A stretch of DNA of 64,000 nucleotides from Bradyrhizobium betae (lineage in GTDB: Bacteria > Pseudomonadota > Alphaproteobacteria > Rhizobiales > Xanthobacteraceae). Shown piece by piece: positions 23,560 through 31,952 of the stretch. A model generated the notes under the pieces. That model worked only from the letters and a program-made list of their open reading frames with translations. It was not told the origin of the DNA and did not search any database. The DNA is taken from NCBI RefSeq assembly GCF_008932115.1, contig NZ_CP044543.1, positions 372,001 through 436,000 on the forward strand, in the 5' to 3' direction. Position 1 is the first letter of the stretch. Every line of letters begins with the position of its first letter. A program made the position numbers and the translations under genes.

Positions 23560-23646
23560 CGTCATTGCGGGCGCAGCGAAGCAATCCAGCATCCCTCCGC
23601 GGAGACGGTCTGGATTGCTTCGTCGCAAGAGCTCCTCGCAATGACG
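23560..23646. repeat. Palindromic repeat (CGTCATTGCGAGG type)
   Basis: The unit runs from CGTCATTGCGGGCGCAGCG to CTCCTCGCAATGACGG, with AAGCAATCCAG and CTGGATTGCTTCG inside as an inner inverted repeat. It fills the 121-base gap between mmsA and the acyl-CoA dehydrogenase gene and may separate their transcripts or set their relative level. Confidence 0.85.
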
Positions 23647-23655
23647 GCGGAAGGA

Positions 23656-25152
23656 TCACTTCATCAGCGGGATCGAGAACTCCGCACCTTCCTTGACGCC
23701 GGACGGCCAGCGCGAGGTCACCGTCTTGGTCTTGGTGTAGAAGCGGACCGAGTCCGGGCCGTGCTGGTTGAGATCGCCGAAGCCGGACTTCTTCCAGCCG
23801 CCGAAGGTGTAATAGGCGATCGGAACCGGGATCGGCACGTTGATGCCGACCATGCCGACATTGACCTTGGCCGCGAAGTCGCGCGCGGCGTCGCCGTCGC
23901 GGGTGAAGATGGCGACGCCGTTGCCGTAATCATGCTCGGACGGCAGCGCCAGCGCTTCCTTGTAGTCGTGCGCGCGCACGACCGAGAGCACCGGGCCGAA
24001 GATCTCTTCCTTGTAGATCCGCATGTCCTTGGTGACGTTGTCGAACAGCGAACCGCCGAGATAGAAGCCGTTCTCGTAGCCCTGCATCTTGAAGCCGCGG
24101 CCGTCGACGGCGAGCGTTGCGCCTTCCTTGATGCCGATGTCGATGTAGCCCTTGACCTTCTCGACCGCCTCGCGCGTCACCAGCGGACCGAAATCGGCTG
24201 ACGGATCGATCGAGGTGCCGATCTTCAGAGACTCGACGCGCGGGATCAGCTTTTCCATGAGACGGTCGGCGGTGGACTTGCCGACAGGGACGGCAACCGA
24301 GACCGCCATGCAGCGTTCGCCGGCCGAGCCGTAGCCGGCACCGATCAGCGCGTCGACAGCCTGGTCCATGTCCGCGTCCGGCATGATGATGGCGTGATTC
24401 TTCGCGCCGCCAAAGCACTGGCAGCGCTTGCCGGTCTGGGCGGCACGCTCGTAGATGTACTGCGCGATCGGCGTGGAGCCGACGAAGCCGACGGCCTTGA
24501 TATCGGGATCGTCGAGGATGGCGTCGACCGCCTCCTTGTCGCCATTGACGACGTTGAGGATGCCGGCCGGCAGGCCCGCTTCGATCATCAGTTGGGCGAG
24601 CATCATCGGCACGCCGGGATCGCGCTCCGACGGCTTCAGGATGAAGGCATTGCCGCAGGCGATCGCGGGCGCGAACTTCCACATCGGGATCATCGCCGGG
24701 AAATTGAACGGCGTGATGCCGGCAACGACGCCGAGCGCCTGGCGCATGGAATAGATGTCGATGCCGGGGCCGGCGCCTTCGGTGTACTCGCCCTTCATCA
24801 GATGCGGAATGCCGCAGGCAAATTCCGCGACCTCGAGGCCGCGCTGGATGTCGCCCTTGGCATCCGGCACGGTCTTGCCGTGCTCGCGCGCCAGCATCTC
24901 GGCGAGCTTGTCGTAGTCGCGCTGCACCAGCTCGACGAATTTCATCATCACGCGGGCGCGGCGCTGCGGGTTGGTCGCAGCCCATGCCGGCTGCGCGGCG
25001 CGGGCGTTCTCGACAGCGGCGCGGACTTCGGCCTTGGACGCCAGCGCCACCTTGGCCTGGACGTCACCGGTCATCGGCTCGAAAACGTCGGCGGTGCGGC
25101 CCGAGGTGCCCTTGACCTCCTTGCCACCGATGAAATGTCCGACTGCGCGCAT
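23656..25152 (-). CDS. mmsA: Methylmalonate-semialdehyde dehydrogenase (CoA-acylating)
   Basis: The product has 498 residues. It is an aldehyde dehydrogenase whose typical MMSDH blocks are visible: GITPFNFPAMIPMWKFAPAI, KRCQCFGGAKNHAIIMPDAD and the nucleophile Cys in GSAGERCMAVSVAVP. It converts methylmalonate semialdehyde with CoA and NAD+ to propionyl-CoA and CO2, the last valine-specific step. AAGGAG precedes the ATG. It is the promoter-proximal gene of the valine run and diverges from a LysR regulator whose inverted-repeat site lies in the 81-base gap. Confidence 0.96.
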   Translation of the reverse strand: MRAVGHFIGGKEVKGTSGRTADVFEPMTGDVQAKVALASKAEVRAAVENARAAQPAWAATNPQRRARVMMKFVELVQRDYDKLAEMLAREHGKTVPDAKGDIQRGLEVAEFACGIPHLMKGEYTEGAGPGIDIYSMRQALGVVAGITPFNFPAMIPMWKFAPAIACGNAFILKPSERDPGVPMMLAQLMIEAGLPAGILNVVNGDKEAVDAILDDPDIKAVGFVGSTPIAQYIYERAAQTGKRCQCFGGAKNHAIIMPDADMDQAVDALIGAGYGSAGERCMAVSVAVPVGKSTADRLMEKLIPRVESLKIGTSIDPSADFGPLVTREAVEKVKGYIDIGIKEGATLAVDGRGFKMQGYENGFYLGGSLFDNVTKDMRIYKEEIFGPVLSVVRAHDYKEALALPSEHDYGNGVAIFTRDGDAARDFAAKVNVGMVGINVPIPVPIAYYTFGGWKKSGFGDLNQHGPDSVRFYTKTKTVTSRWPSGVKEGAEFSIPLMK

Positions 25153-25185
25153 GGAATGAACTCCTTAGGTCCCGGTCTGATCGCT

Positions 25186-25220
25186 TTGACAAATCCTATC
25201 GACCTGCATTTTATAGGATT
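25186..25220 (+). promoter_or_regulatory. LysR promoter with AATCCTAT/ATAGGATT inverted repeat
   Basis: A perfect -35 TTGACA (25186-25191) is followed after 18 bases by TTTATA (25210-25215). An inverted repeat AATCCTAT (25192-25199) and ATAGGATT (25213-25220) with a 13-base spacer overlaps it. Such a dyad in a divergent LysR-target gap is the expected regulator site, giving autorepression and control of mmsA. Confidence 0.65.
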
Positions 25221-25233
25221 CAAGTCTGAGATA

Positions 25234-26163
25234 ATGCACCATAGATGTGCGGAAATGCTGGATCAAGGTCAACTCGACTGGGACGACTTCCGCTTCGTGC
25301 TGGCCATCGTGCGGGGTGGCTCGGTTTCGGCTGCGGCCAAGCAGCTCGGCGTCGACCATGCCACGGTGATCCGCCGCGTCGACCGGCTGGAAAAGCACCT
25401 CTCGGCCAAGCTGTTTGACCGGCGCAAGACCGGCTATCTGCTCACCGAGGCTGGCCAGCGCGTCGCCGACAGCGCGGAAGCCATGGAATCAACCATCGTC
25501 GCCAACCAGGAGCAGGTCGGCGGCTCCGTCGCGCGGTTGACCGGCACGGTGCGGATCGGCGCGCCCGACGGATTCGGTACGGCCTTCCTGGCGCCGCGGC
25601 TGGCCCCGTTCGCGGACCGCTACCCCGACCTCGATTTGCAACTTGTAGCTACCGCCCGCCTGTTCAGCCTCTCCAAGCGCGAGGCCGACATCGCCATCAG
25701 CCTCACCATGCCGAAGGAAGGCCGCATCGTCGGCCGCAAGCTGCTCGACTACCGCCTCGGGCTTTACGCGGCGCCCGCCTATCTCGACCGCTTCCCTAAA
25801 ATCACCTCCCGCGAAATGCTGCCGCAGCACCGCTTCGTCGGCTACATCGAGGAGCTGCTGTTCACGCCGGAACTCGACTATCTGCCGCAGGTGTCGCCGC
25901 GGATTTCCGCGCGTTTCCGCAGCGCCAATCTGATCGCGCAGCTCAATGCCACGCTCTCGGGCTTCGGCATCGCCGTGCTGCCGCACTTCATGGCGAGCGA
26001 CTATCCGCAACTCGTGGCGGTGCTGCCGGAGGAGATCTCGATCACCCGCACGTTCTGGATGCTGATGCACGCCGACAGCAAGGATCTGGCGCGGATCCGG
26101 GCGGTGGCGGATTACATCGGCGAGATCGTGGAACGGGACCGGGCGTTGTTCGGGGGGCGGTGA
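25234..26163 (+). CDS. LysR family regulator of the valine genes
   Basis: The product has 309 residues (302 if the second ATG at 25255 is used). The N-terminal winged HTH is clear: DWDDFRFVLAIVRGGSVSAA with the recognition region AKQLGVDHATVIRRVDRLEK. The C-terminal ~200 residues form the effector domain (RIGAPDGFGTAFLAPRLAPF, then SGFGIAVLPHFMAS). It diverges from mmsA and is the probable regulator of the valine degradation genes. The ATG at 25234 lies about 12 bases from the predicted transcript start and has little ribosome site. The ligand is unknown. Confidence 0.9.
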   Translation: MHHRCAEMLDQGQLDWDDFRFVLAIVRGGSVSAAAKQLGVDHATVIRRVDRLEKHLSAKLFDRRKTGYLLTEAGQRVADSAEAMESTIVANQEQVGGSVARLTGTVRIGAPDGFGTAFLAPRLAPFADRYPDLDLQLVATARLFSLSKREADIAISLTMPKEGRIVGRKLLDYRLGLYAAPAYLDRFPKITSREMLPQHRFVGYIEELLFTPELDYLPQVSPRISARFRSANLIAQLNATLSGFGIAVLPHFMASDYPQLVAVLPEEISITRTFWMLMHADSKDLARIRAVADYIGEIVERDRALFGGR

Positions 26164-26166
26164 AGC

Positions 26167-26787
26167 CTAACCCTGCTTCGGCTTCTTCGCCGCCGCCGCC
26201 TTCGGCTCGCGCTTCGCACCCTCGAGCGCGCTGTCCTTGCCGGCCTTCAGCACCTCGTCCGACAGCTCGCTCGAGCCGGCAATCCGCGCCAGCAGCATGG
26301 TGCCGGCCATGGTCGCCAGCGTCGCGATCGCCTGCTTGCGGGCGGCCTTGCGCGGCAGGTTCGGAATGAAGTCGGTCATCATCTCGACCATCTCGTCGAG
26401 CTTGCCGGCAAAGGCCTTGCGGGTCTTCGGGCTCTCGCGGGCGATCTCCGCGCCCAGCGCGGGAATCGAGCAGCCATGGCCGGGATTGTCGCGGTGGAGG
26501 GTCGACAGATAGGTCTCGACGATCTGGGTCAGTTGCTTCTCGGGCGCGACCTGATCGGACTGCTTGCGCCAGTGCTCCATCGAGCGGTCCATGGCGTAGG
26601 CAAAGGCCTCGATCACCAGCGCCTCGCGCGAGTCGAAATGCGCGTAGAAGCCGCCATGGGTCAGGCCCGCCTCCTTCATCAGGTCGGCGACGCCGATGCC
26701 GTGGGCGCCCTTCTCCCGCAGCCGCACCGAGGCCTTCTTCACGATGCGGTCGTGGGTTTCCTGCTTGTGTTCCCGGGAATAGCGCAT
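26167..26787 (-). CDS. TetR family regulator
   Basis: The product has 206 residues. The N-terminal HTH reads KQETHDRIVKKASVRLREKG, then IGVADLMKEAGLTHGGFYAH and FDSREAL, the standard TetR DNA-binding block. The ligand domain has a CSIPALGAEIARESP segment as in many TetR proteins of the AcrR/QacR-like group. The C-terminus is a Lys/Ala-rich tail (REPKAAAAKKPKQG). Its stop lies three bases after that of the LysR gene on the other strand. The thioesterase gene upstream has an 18-base dyad in its promoter and is a plausible target. Confidence 0.9.
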   Translation of the reverse strand: MRYSREHKQETHDRIVKKASVRLREKGAHGIGVADLMKEAGLTHGGFYAHFDSREALVIEAFAYAMDRSMEHWRKQSDQVAPEKQLTQIVETYLSTLHRDNPGHGCSIPALGAEIARESPKTRKAFAGKLDEMVEMMTDFIPNLPRKAARKQAIATLATMAGTMLLARIAGSSELSDEVLKAGKDSALEGAKREPKAAAAKKPKQG

Positions 26788-26856
26788 GCACGTCTCATTG
26801 AATGTCGGAGATCATTTCATAACACAGGAACGGCCCGGCGTGTGCATTAATTCATA

Positions 26857-27387
26857 TCAAGTTGTTGCGCCGATCATGGAAAAGGTTGTAGTTGCATGGA
26901 CTGCGAGCGCGCCCTTGCCGTCGCGCACGAAGCCCTCGGTGTAGCTGGTCTGGCGGCCCAGCTTCATCACTTTACCTTCGGCCGAGATCAGCCCCGACCG
27001 GACCGACAGCGGTCGCAGGAAGGTCATTTTCAGGTCGAGCGTCACGGACGACTGCCCGGCCTCCAGCCGAGTCGAAATCGCGCAGCCCATGGCGGTATCG
27101 ATCAGCGCCGCCGCGGTCGCGCCGTGCAACAGACCGATGGTATTTTCGAGGTCCTCGCGTGGCTCCAGCTCCATCACGATCCGGCCCGGCTCGACCACGG
27201 CCATTGTAAAGCCGATCAGCCTGGCGAAGGGCGGCGGTGGCAAACGGCCGTCGCGAATGCCCAGCATCGCGTCCATGCCTGACAGGCCCATGGCCACTTT
27301 GGCGACCGGCGCGGGAACCTGCCAGTCCACCATGCGCTCGCGCCGCTGCGCCGGCGAAAACAGCTCGAGTTGATCGTCACTGGTCAT
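26857..27387 (-). CDS. PaaI family acyl-CoA thioesterase
   Basis: The product has 176 residues, a hotdog thioesterase. The active-site pattern LLHGATAAALIDTAMGCAI carries the HG...D arrangement of the PaaI/YigI group, followed by SVTLDLKMTFLRPLSVRSG, the usual dimer strand. The N-terminal ~50 residues are an extra segment. It probably hydrolyses short or aromatic acyl-CoA thioesters. It lies between the TetR gene and a divergent enoyl-CoA hydratase gene; a strong promoter and dyad precede it. Confidence 0.88.
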   Translation of the reverse strand: MTSDDQLELFSPAQRRERMVDWQVPAPVAKVAMGLSGMDAMLGIRDGRLPPPPFARLIGFTMAVVEPGRIVMELEPREDLENTIGLLHGATAAALIDTAMGCAISTRLEAGQSSVTLDLKMTFLRPLSVRSGLISAEGKVMKLGRQTSYTEGFVRDGKGALAVHATTTFSMIGATT

Positions 27388-27399
27388 GGCGGCCTCTTT

Positions 27400-27442
27400 G
27401 TATGATATCTGTCATACTATGCCACGGATTTCGCACTGGCAA
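27400..27442 (-). promoter_or_regulatory. Thioesterase promoter with 18-base dyad operator
   Basis: On the minus strand TTGCCA (27442-27437) is followed after 17 bases by TAGTAT (27419-27414). The dyad GTATGA-TATCTG-TCATAC (27400-27417) overlaps the -10 and the start site, so a bound regulator would block transcription. TetR proteins favour such dyads, and a TetR gene is next in line. Confidence 0.6.
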
Positions 27443-27540
27443 CTCCGTCCCCTGTCCGCTTGACAAGACCGGCGTTTCGGCCCGGAAGTGATCCGGACCG
27501 GTGCGCCTTGCGCCTGTCCACGAAACTTTCGAGACCCACG

Positions 27541-28311
27541 ATGGAAATGCTCAATCAGCACTGCGGCGTGACGCGCGACGCGCGCGGCGTCGTTCATGTC
27601 GCGATCTGCAACGCCGGCTCGCTCAACATCCTAGGCTCGCCCGTGACCGACGCGGTCCGCCAGGGCCTGCAGCAGCTCAGCTCAGACCGCAGCATCCGCG
27701 TCGTGGTGCTGCGCGGCCAGAGCGAGAAGAGCATGATCGGCGGCGCCGACATCAAGGAGATGGCGAATCTCGACCAGACATCGGCCGAAGCTTTCATCAG
27801 CCGCCTGCGCGATCTCTGCGAAGCCGTGCGGCAATTCCCGGCCCCCGTGATCGCACGAATGCCCGGCTGGTGCCTCGGCGGCGGGCTGGAGGTCGCGGCG
27901 GCCTGCGACTTCCGGATTGCGGCGCACGATGCGCATTTCGGCATGCCCGAGGTGCGCGTCGGCATCCCCTCGGTGATCCACGCCGCGCTGTTGCCGCGCC
28001 TGATCGGCTGGGCCCGCGCGCGCTGGCTGGTGATGACGGCGGAGAACATCGACGCACCGACGGCGCTGGCCTGGGGCCTGGTCGACAAGGTCGCGCCGGA
28101 GGGCGGACTGGACGCGGAGGTCGAGCACCTCATCAACGCGCTGCTCGAATGCGGCCCCGAAGCACTGCGCTCGCAGAAGGCGCTGCTGCGGCAATGGGAG
28201 GAACTGCCGCTGACGGAGTCGGTGAACCTCAGCGTCAAGGTGTTCGGCGAATCGTTCCTGACCGACGAGCCGACCCGGCTGATGCAGGCGTTTGTGAACC
28301 GGAAGCGGTAG
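27541..28311 (+). CDS. Enoyl-CoA hydratase/isomerase (crotonase)
   Basis: The product has 256 residues from the ATG at 27541, which gives the usual crotonase start (the longer frame is unlikely). The oxyanion hole is formed by MIGGADIKEMA, and the second block is GWCLGGGLEVAAACDFRIA with MPEVRVGIPSVIHAALLPRL. The Glu of MPEVRVG matches one catalytic position; the other, normally Glu in GGGCELA, is also Glu (GGGLEVA). It could supply methacrylyl-CoA hydratase activity for the valine pathway, but its position favours a fatty-acid role. Confidence 0.88.
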   Translation: MEMLNQHCGVTRDARGVVHVAICNAGSLNILGSPVTDAVRQGLQQLSSDRSIRVVVLRGQSEKSMIGGADIKEMANLDQTSAEAFISRLRDLCEAVRQFPAPVIARMPGWCLGGGLEVAAACDFRIAAHDAHFGMPEVRVGIPSVIHAALLPRLIGWARARWLVMTAENIDAPTALAWGLVDKVAPEGGLDAEVEHLINALLECGPEALRSQKALLRQWEELPLTESVNLSVKVFGESFLTDEPTRLMQAFVNRKR

Positions 28312-28323
28312 GCACAGGCTTCG

Positions 28324-28457
28324 GTGCCCCGGACGCAGCGCAGCGCCGTTTTGGCGGTGCGCTGCCGAGCCGGTGCCCATGCATCAACGAGGTCGGCGCG
28401 GCTCTGGGTCCCGGCTCTGCGTCCCGACGTTGCACGTCGCGACGCGTCCGGGACACG
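28324..28457. repeat. Intergenic palindromic repeat (GTGCCCCGGACGC type)
   Basis: GTGCCCCGGACGCAGCGCAG at the left pairs with GCGTCCGGGACAC at the right, with smaller inverted repeats inside (CGACGTTGCACGTCG). The unit ends the 27541 transcript and fills half of the 277-base gap before the thiolase gene. Confidence 0.75.
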
Positions 28458-28540
28458 GATGAAGAAACAGCGCCGCAACAAACCTCACCCCCGTATCACG
28501 ACATTTTCTCATCCCTGCCACAGTTGCATTTTTTGCGCCG

Positions 28541-28552
28541 CATCATATGATG
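28541..28552. promoter_or_regulatory. Perfect 12-base palindrome upstream of the thiolase gene
   Basis: CATCATATGATG is fully self-complementary and lies 36 bases before the thiolase start codon in an AT-rich stretch. It is a candidate operator or part of the promoter; no -35/-10 pair could be fixed with confidence. Confidence 0.4.
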
Positions 28553-28588
28553 ACCATAATCTTACCCGCCATCGCAGGGAGTTTCGTC

Positions 28589-29785
28589 ATGGCCGAAGCC
28601 GCCGATCCCGTCGTCATCGTCTCCGCCGCCCGCACCCCGCTCGGCCGCTTCATGGGCGAATTGTCGCCATTCGCCGCGCACAAACTCGGCTCGCATGTGA
28701 TCGCGGCCGCGCTGGAGCGCGCAACACTCGCGCCCGAGAAGGTCGACGAGGTCTTCATGGGCTGCGTCCTTCCTGCCGGCCAGGGACAGGCGCCGGCGCG
28801 GCAGGCCGCGCGGGCCGCGGGACTTCCCGATGCCACCGGCGCCACCACCGTCAACAAGGTCTGCGGCTCCGGCATGAAGGCGACCATGCTGGCGCACGAC
28901 ATCATCCGCGCGGGCTCGGCCGAGATCGTCGTCTCCGGCGGCATGGAGAGCATGAGCAACGCGCCGTATCTGCTGGCGAAAGCGCGCGGCGGCTACCGCG
29001 TCGGCCATGACCGCATCATCGACCACATGATGATGGACGGCCTCGAAGACGCCTACGAGACCGGCCGTTCCATGGGCGATTTCGGCGAGGCGACCGCGGA
29101 GGCCTATCAGTTCACCCGCAAGGACCAGGACGCCTATGCGATGGAGACGCTCGGCCGGGCGCGCAAGGCGGTCGAGGGCGGTGCGTTCAAGGCCGAGATC
29201 GCGCCGATCACGCTGACCGAGAAGGCCGGCCCGCGCGAGATCGCCAATGACGAGCATCCGCTGAAGGTCGACCCCGCCAAGATCCCCGGCCTGAAGCCGG
29301 CCTTCCGCGCCAACGGCACCATCACGCCGGCCGCCTCTTCCGCCAACGCCGACGGCGCCGCGGCGCTGGTGCTGACGAAGCGTTCGCTCGCCGATCGAGA
29401 GGGTCTGCCGGCGCTGGCCGTGATCAAGGGCCACGCCACTCACAGCCAGGAGCCGCAATGGTTCACCACCGCGCCGATCCCGGCGATCCGCAAGCTGCTC
29501 GACAAGGTCGGCTGGAGCGCGGGTGACGTCGACCTGTTCGAGATCAACGAGGCCTTCGCCGTGGTGGCGATGGCGGCGCAGCGCGATCTCGGCATTCCCC
29601 GCGACAAGCTGAACATCAACGGCGGCGCCTGCGCGCTCGGCCACCCCATCGGCGCCACCGGCGCGCGATTGATCGTGACGCTGCTGCACGCACTCGAGGC
29701 CAACAACCTCAAGCGCGGCGTCGCGGCGCTCTGCATCGGCGGCGGCGAAGCCACGGCGATCGCGGTGGAGCGTCTCACGCACTGA
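28589..29785 (+). CDS. Acetyl-CoA C-acyltransferase (thiolase)
   Basis: The product has 398 residues from the ATG at 28589, preceded by GGGAG. The nucleophile Cys lies in NKVCGSGMKATMLAHD, the His in NGGACALGHPIGATGAR and the second Cys in ALCIGGGEATAIA. The VSGGMESMSNAPYL block is standard for biosynthetic and degradative thiolases I/II. It either condenses two acetyl-CoA or cleaves 3-ketoacyl-CoA. It lies with hydratase, thioesterase and regulator genes of acyl-CoA metabolism but in its own transcription unit. Confidence 0.94.
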   Translation: MAEAADPVVIVSAARTPLGRFMGELSPFAAHKLGSHVIAAALERATLAPEKVDEVFMGCVLPAGQGQAPARQAARAAGLPDATGATTVNKVCGSGMKATMLAHDIIRAGSAEIVVSGGMESMSNAPYLLAKARGGYRVGHDRIIDHMMMDGLEDAYETGRSMGDFGEATAEAYQFTRKDQDAYAMETLGRARKAVEGGAFKAEIAPITLTEKAGPREIANDEHPLKVDPAKIPGLKPAFRANGTITPAASSANADGAAALVLTKRSLADREGLPALAVIKGHATHSQEPQWFTTAPIPAIRKLLDKVGWSAGDVDLFEINEAFAVVAMAAQRDLGIPRDKLNINGGACALGHPIGATGARLIVTLLHALEANNLKRGVAALCIGGGEATAIAVERLTH

Positions 29786-29812
29786 CGCGCATGCGTCCGA
29801 AAATGAGGGAAC

Positions 29813-29878
29813 TCTGTCATTTCCGACAGACAGCGCCCGTGCCATTCTGGAAACTCGCGCAGGTGTTTCGAAACCTGC
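29813..29878. other. Two small hairpins between thiolase and MFS genes
   Basis: TCTGTC-ATTTCC-GACAGA (29813-29830) and GCAGGT-GTTTCGAA-ACCTGC (29859-29878) are 6-bp stems in the 113-base gap. The first could end the thiolase transcript; the second lies about 20 bases before the MFS start and could be an operator. Neither has a T-run. Confidence 0.3.
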
Positions 29879-29898
29879 CCATCAAACGTTGAGGCCCA

Positions 29899-31188
29899 AT
29901 GATCTCGAACTGGCTCGCGGCAGCGCTTTCCCGCCGCAACATCCACTACGGCTGGGTGATGGTCGGCGTGACCTTCCTCACCGCGCTGATCAGCGCGGGC
30001 ACGGTCGGCGCGCCCGGCGTGTTCATCGTTCCCCTGCAGAAGGAGTTCGGCTGGAGCACGGCGCAAATTTCCTCCGCGCTCTCGATCCGCTTCATCCTGT
30101 TCGGGCTGATGGCGCCGTTCGCGGCCGCCCTGCTCAACCGCTACGGCCTGCGCAATGTCACGCTGACGGCGCAGCTCATCGTGGTCTCGGCGCTGGTCCT
30201 CTCGCTCGGCATGACCGAGGTCTGGCAGCTCGTCGCGCTGTGGGGCGTGGTGATCGGCATCGGCACCGGCATGACCGCGCTGGTGCTGGGCGCGACCATC
30301 GCGACGCGCTGGTTCGCGGCGCGGCGCGGCCTCGTCGTCGGTATCCTGACCGCGAGCGTCGCCACCGGACAGCTCGTGTTCCTGCCGCTGCTCGCGAGCC
30401 TCACCGAACGCTACGGCTGGCGGTTGGCGCTCGGCTTCGTCTGCATCGCGCTCGGCGTGTCCGCCCTCGCAGTCCTGCTCGCGATGCGCGACCGGCCGAG
30501 CGATGTGGGACTGCGTCCGTTCGGTGACGAAGGCACCGAGCCCCTGCCCACCCCGCCGGTCAACCACGGCTCGATCACGGGCGTGGCGCTCGGCACGCTG
30601 CGCGATGCCTCGAAGTCGCGCGCGTTCTGGATCCTGTTCGCCACCTTCTTCGTCTGCGGCGCGTCCACCAACGGCCTCGTCCAGGTACATTTGATCCCGA
30701 TGTGCCTGGATTTCGGCATCCCGCAGGTGCAGGCCGCGAGCCTGCTCGCCGCGATGGGCATCTTCGACTTCTTCGGCACCATCATGTCGGGCTGGCTGTC
30801 GGACCGCTACGACAATCGCTATCTGTTGTTCTGGTACTACGGCCTGCGCGGGCTCTCGCTGCTATTCCTGCCCTTCAGCGATTTCTCGTTCTACGGCCTG
30901 TCGCTGTTCGCGATGTTCTACGGGCTCGACTGGATCGCGACGGTGCCGCCGACGGTGCGCCTCACCGCGCAGAAGTTCGGACCCGAGCGCGCCAATCTGG
31001 TGTTCGGCTGGATTTTCGCCGGCCATCAGCTCGGCGCGGGCACCGCCGCTTTCGGCGCCGGTTTCTCGCGGACGGTCTATCAGAGCTATCTGCCCGCCTT
31101 CTTCATCGCCGGCGCGCTCTGCGTGTTCGCCGCTCTGATCGTGCTGGCGCTGGCGCGGCAACCGAAGCCGCAACCAGCGCCGGCTTAG
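29899..31188 (+). CDS. MFS transporter (oxalate/formate antiporter-like)
   Basis: The product has 429 residues with about 12 membrane segments in two halves around a cytoplasmic loop (near RPFGDEGTEPLPTPPVNHG). HYGWVMVGVTFLTALISAG at the N-terminus and GWSTAQISSALSIRF are typical of the OFA/monocarboxylate-type MFS group. GWLSDRYDNRY is the loop 8-9 motif. It probably moves a small organic acid. No substrate gene is directly linked, although acyl-CoA genes lie upstream. Confidence 0.85.
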   Translation: MISNWLAAALSRRNIHYGWVMVGVTFLTALISAGTVGAPGVFIVPLQKEFGWSTAQISSALSIRFILFGLMAPFAAALLNRYGLRNVTLTAQLIVVSALVLSLGMTEVWQLVALWGVVIGIGTGMTALVLGATIATRWFAARRGLVVGILTASVATGQLVFLPLLASLTERYGWRLALGFVCIALGVSALAVLLAMRDRPSDVGLRPFGDEGTEPLPTPPVNHGSITGVALGTLRDASKSRAFWILFATFFVCGASTNGLVQVHLIPMCLDFGIPQVQAASLLAAMGIFDFFGTIMSGWLSDRYDNRYLLFWYYGLRGLSLLFLPFSDFSFYGLSLFAMFYGLDWIATVPPTVRLTAQKFGPERANLVFGWIFAGHQLGAGTAAFGAGFSRTVYQSYLPAFFIAGALCVFAALIVLALARQPKPQPAPA

Positions 31189-31201
31189 TACCTGACGGTG
31201 G

Positions 31202-31230
31202 CGGTGACGCAAAAGACTGCGGCGTCACCG
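31202..31230 (+). terminator. Hairpin after the MFS gene
   Basis: CGGTGACGC and GCGTCACCG form a perfect 9-bp stem with an 11-base loop, starting 14 bases after the MFS stop. There is no following T-run, so termination would be weak or factor-assisted. Confidence 0.5.
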
Positions 31231-31328
31231 ATGCGCGAAAGGCCGGCCGGATCGTTGGGACCTTGATGATCGAAGCCCGTCGGGTGGCCGCCGCTATCGC
31301 AGCGCCACGCCGGGCAGGTTCGGGACGA

Positions 31329-31823
31329 TCACTTCGGCTCCTTGTTCAACTCGATCGCGACCTCCGACATCCAGGAGCCCGGGGCTTCCATCAGGAAGGA
31401 CTGATGACCGGCCTTGGTCTGGATCGTCACCAGCGCAGCCACGGTGTTTCCCTCAATTCGCGCCTCGATCAGGCCATCTTTGTTCGTGCCGTAGACCTTG
31501 CCACCCTGCCGGTATTCGCTCTCGAACCAATTGCCGGAAAGCTCCGTCCCGCTCTGCTCGATGTTCGCGGACAGAACCATCTTGTAGGCATCGCTCGCGC
31601 AGCGCAGGTCGAGCGTCAACGAGCGTCCGGGCCTGGTGACGTTGTAGGCCACCTTGCAGCGAACTTTTTCGCGCGGGCTGTCCGAAGGCTTCATGGTGCC
31701 GGTGCCAGACCATGCGCCGGCCAAACCGTCGAACACCGGCTCTGCGCGCAACGGGCCGATGCCGACGAGCGCAAAGCATGCAGCACCGATGCTCACGCGC
31801 ACCACGGAACATTTCAAAAGCAT
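31329..31823 (-). CDS. Exported hypothetical protein
   Basis: The product has 164 residues from the ATG at 31823, chosen because it yields a proper signal peptide (MLLKCSVVRVSIGAACFALV followed by GIGPLRA and cleavage before EP) and has GGTGGA upstream. The mature domain has FDGLAGAWSGTGTMKPSDSP and a Cys pair (VRCKVAY...DLRCASD), then Gly/Asn-rich strands (SGTELSGNWFESEYRQGGKV). It resembles small periplasmic beta-barrel proteins of rhizobia with no assigned role. It lies 129 bases from the secretin gene on the same strand. Confidence 0.75.
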   Translation of the reverse strand: MLLKCSVVRVSIGAACFALVGIGPLRAEPVFDGLAGAWSGTGTMKPSDSPREKVRCKVAYNVTRPGRSLTLDLRCASDAYKMVLSANIEQSGTELSGNWFESEYRQGGKVYGTNKDGLIEARIEGNTVAALVTIQTKAGHQSFLMEAPGSWMSEVAIELNKEPK

Positions 31824-31952
31824 TCCACCAATCCTGATCCGTAAAATCCGAGCACGTCCTATGCCCGAACAACCGCGGGATATTGACGAAGATGTTTGGG
31901 AATGTTGCTGGGATTGCCTGAACATTGCCGGGATCGATGCCTGGATGGCGCG

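Noticed and set aside
24394..25233. N-terminal extension of the LysR frame to 589 codons
   Set aside because: The extra part is antisense to mmsA and crosses the LysR promoter. LysR proteins are about 300 residues, which fits starts at 25234 or 25255.
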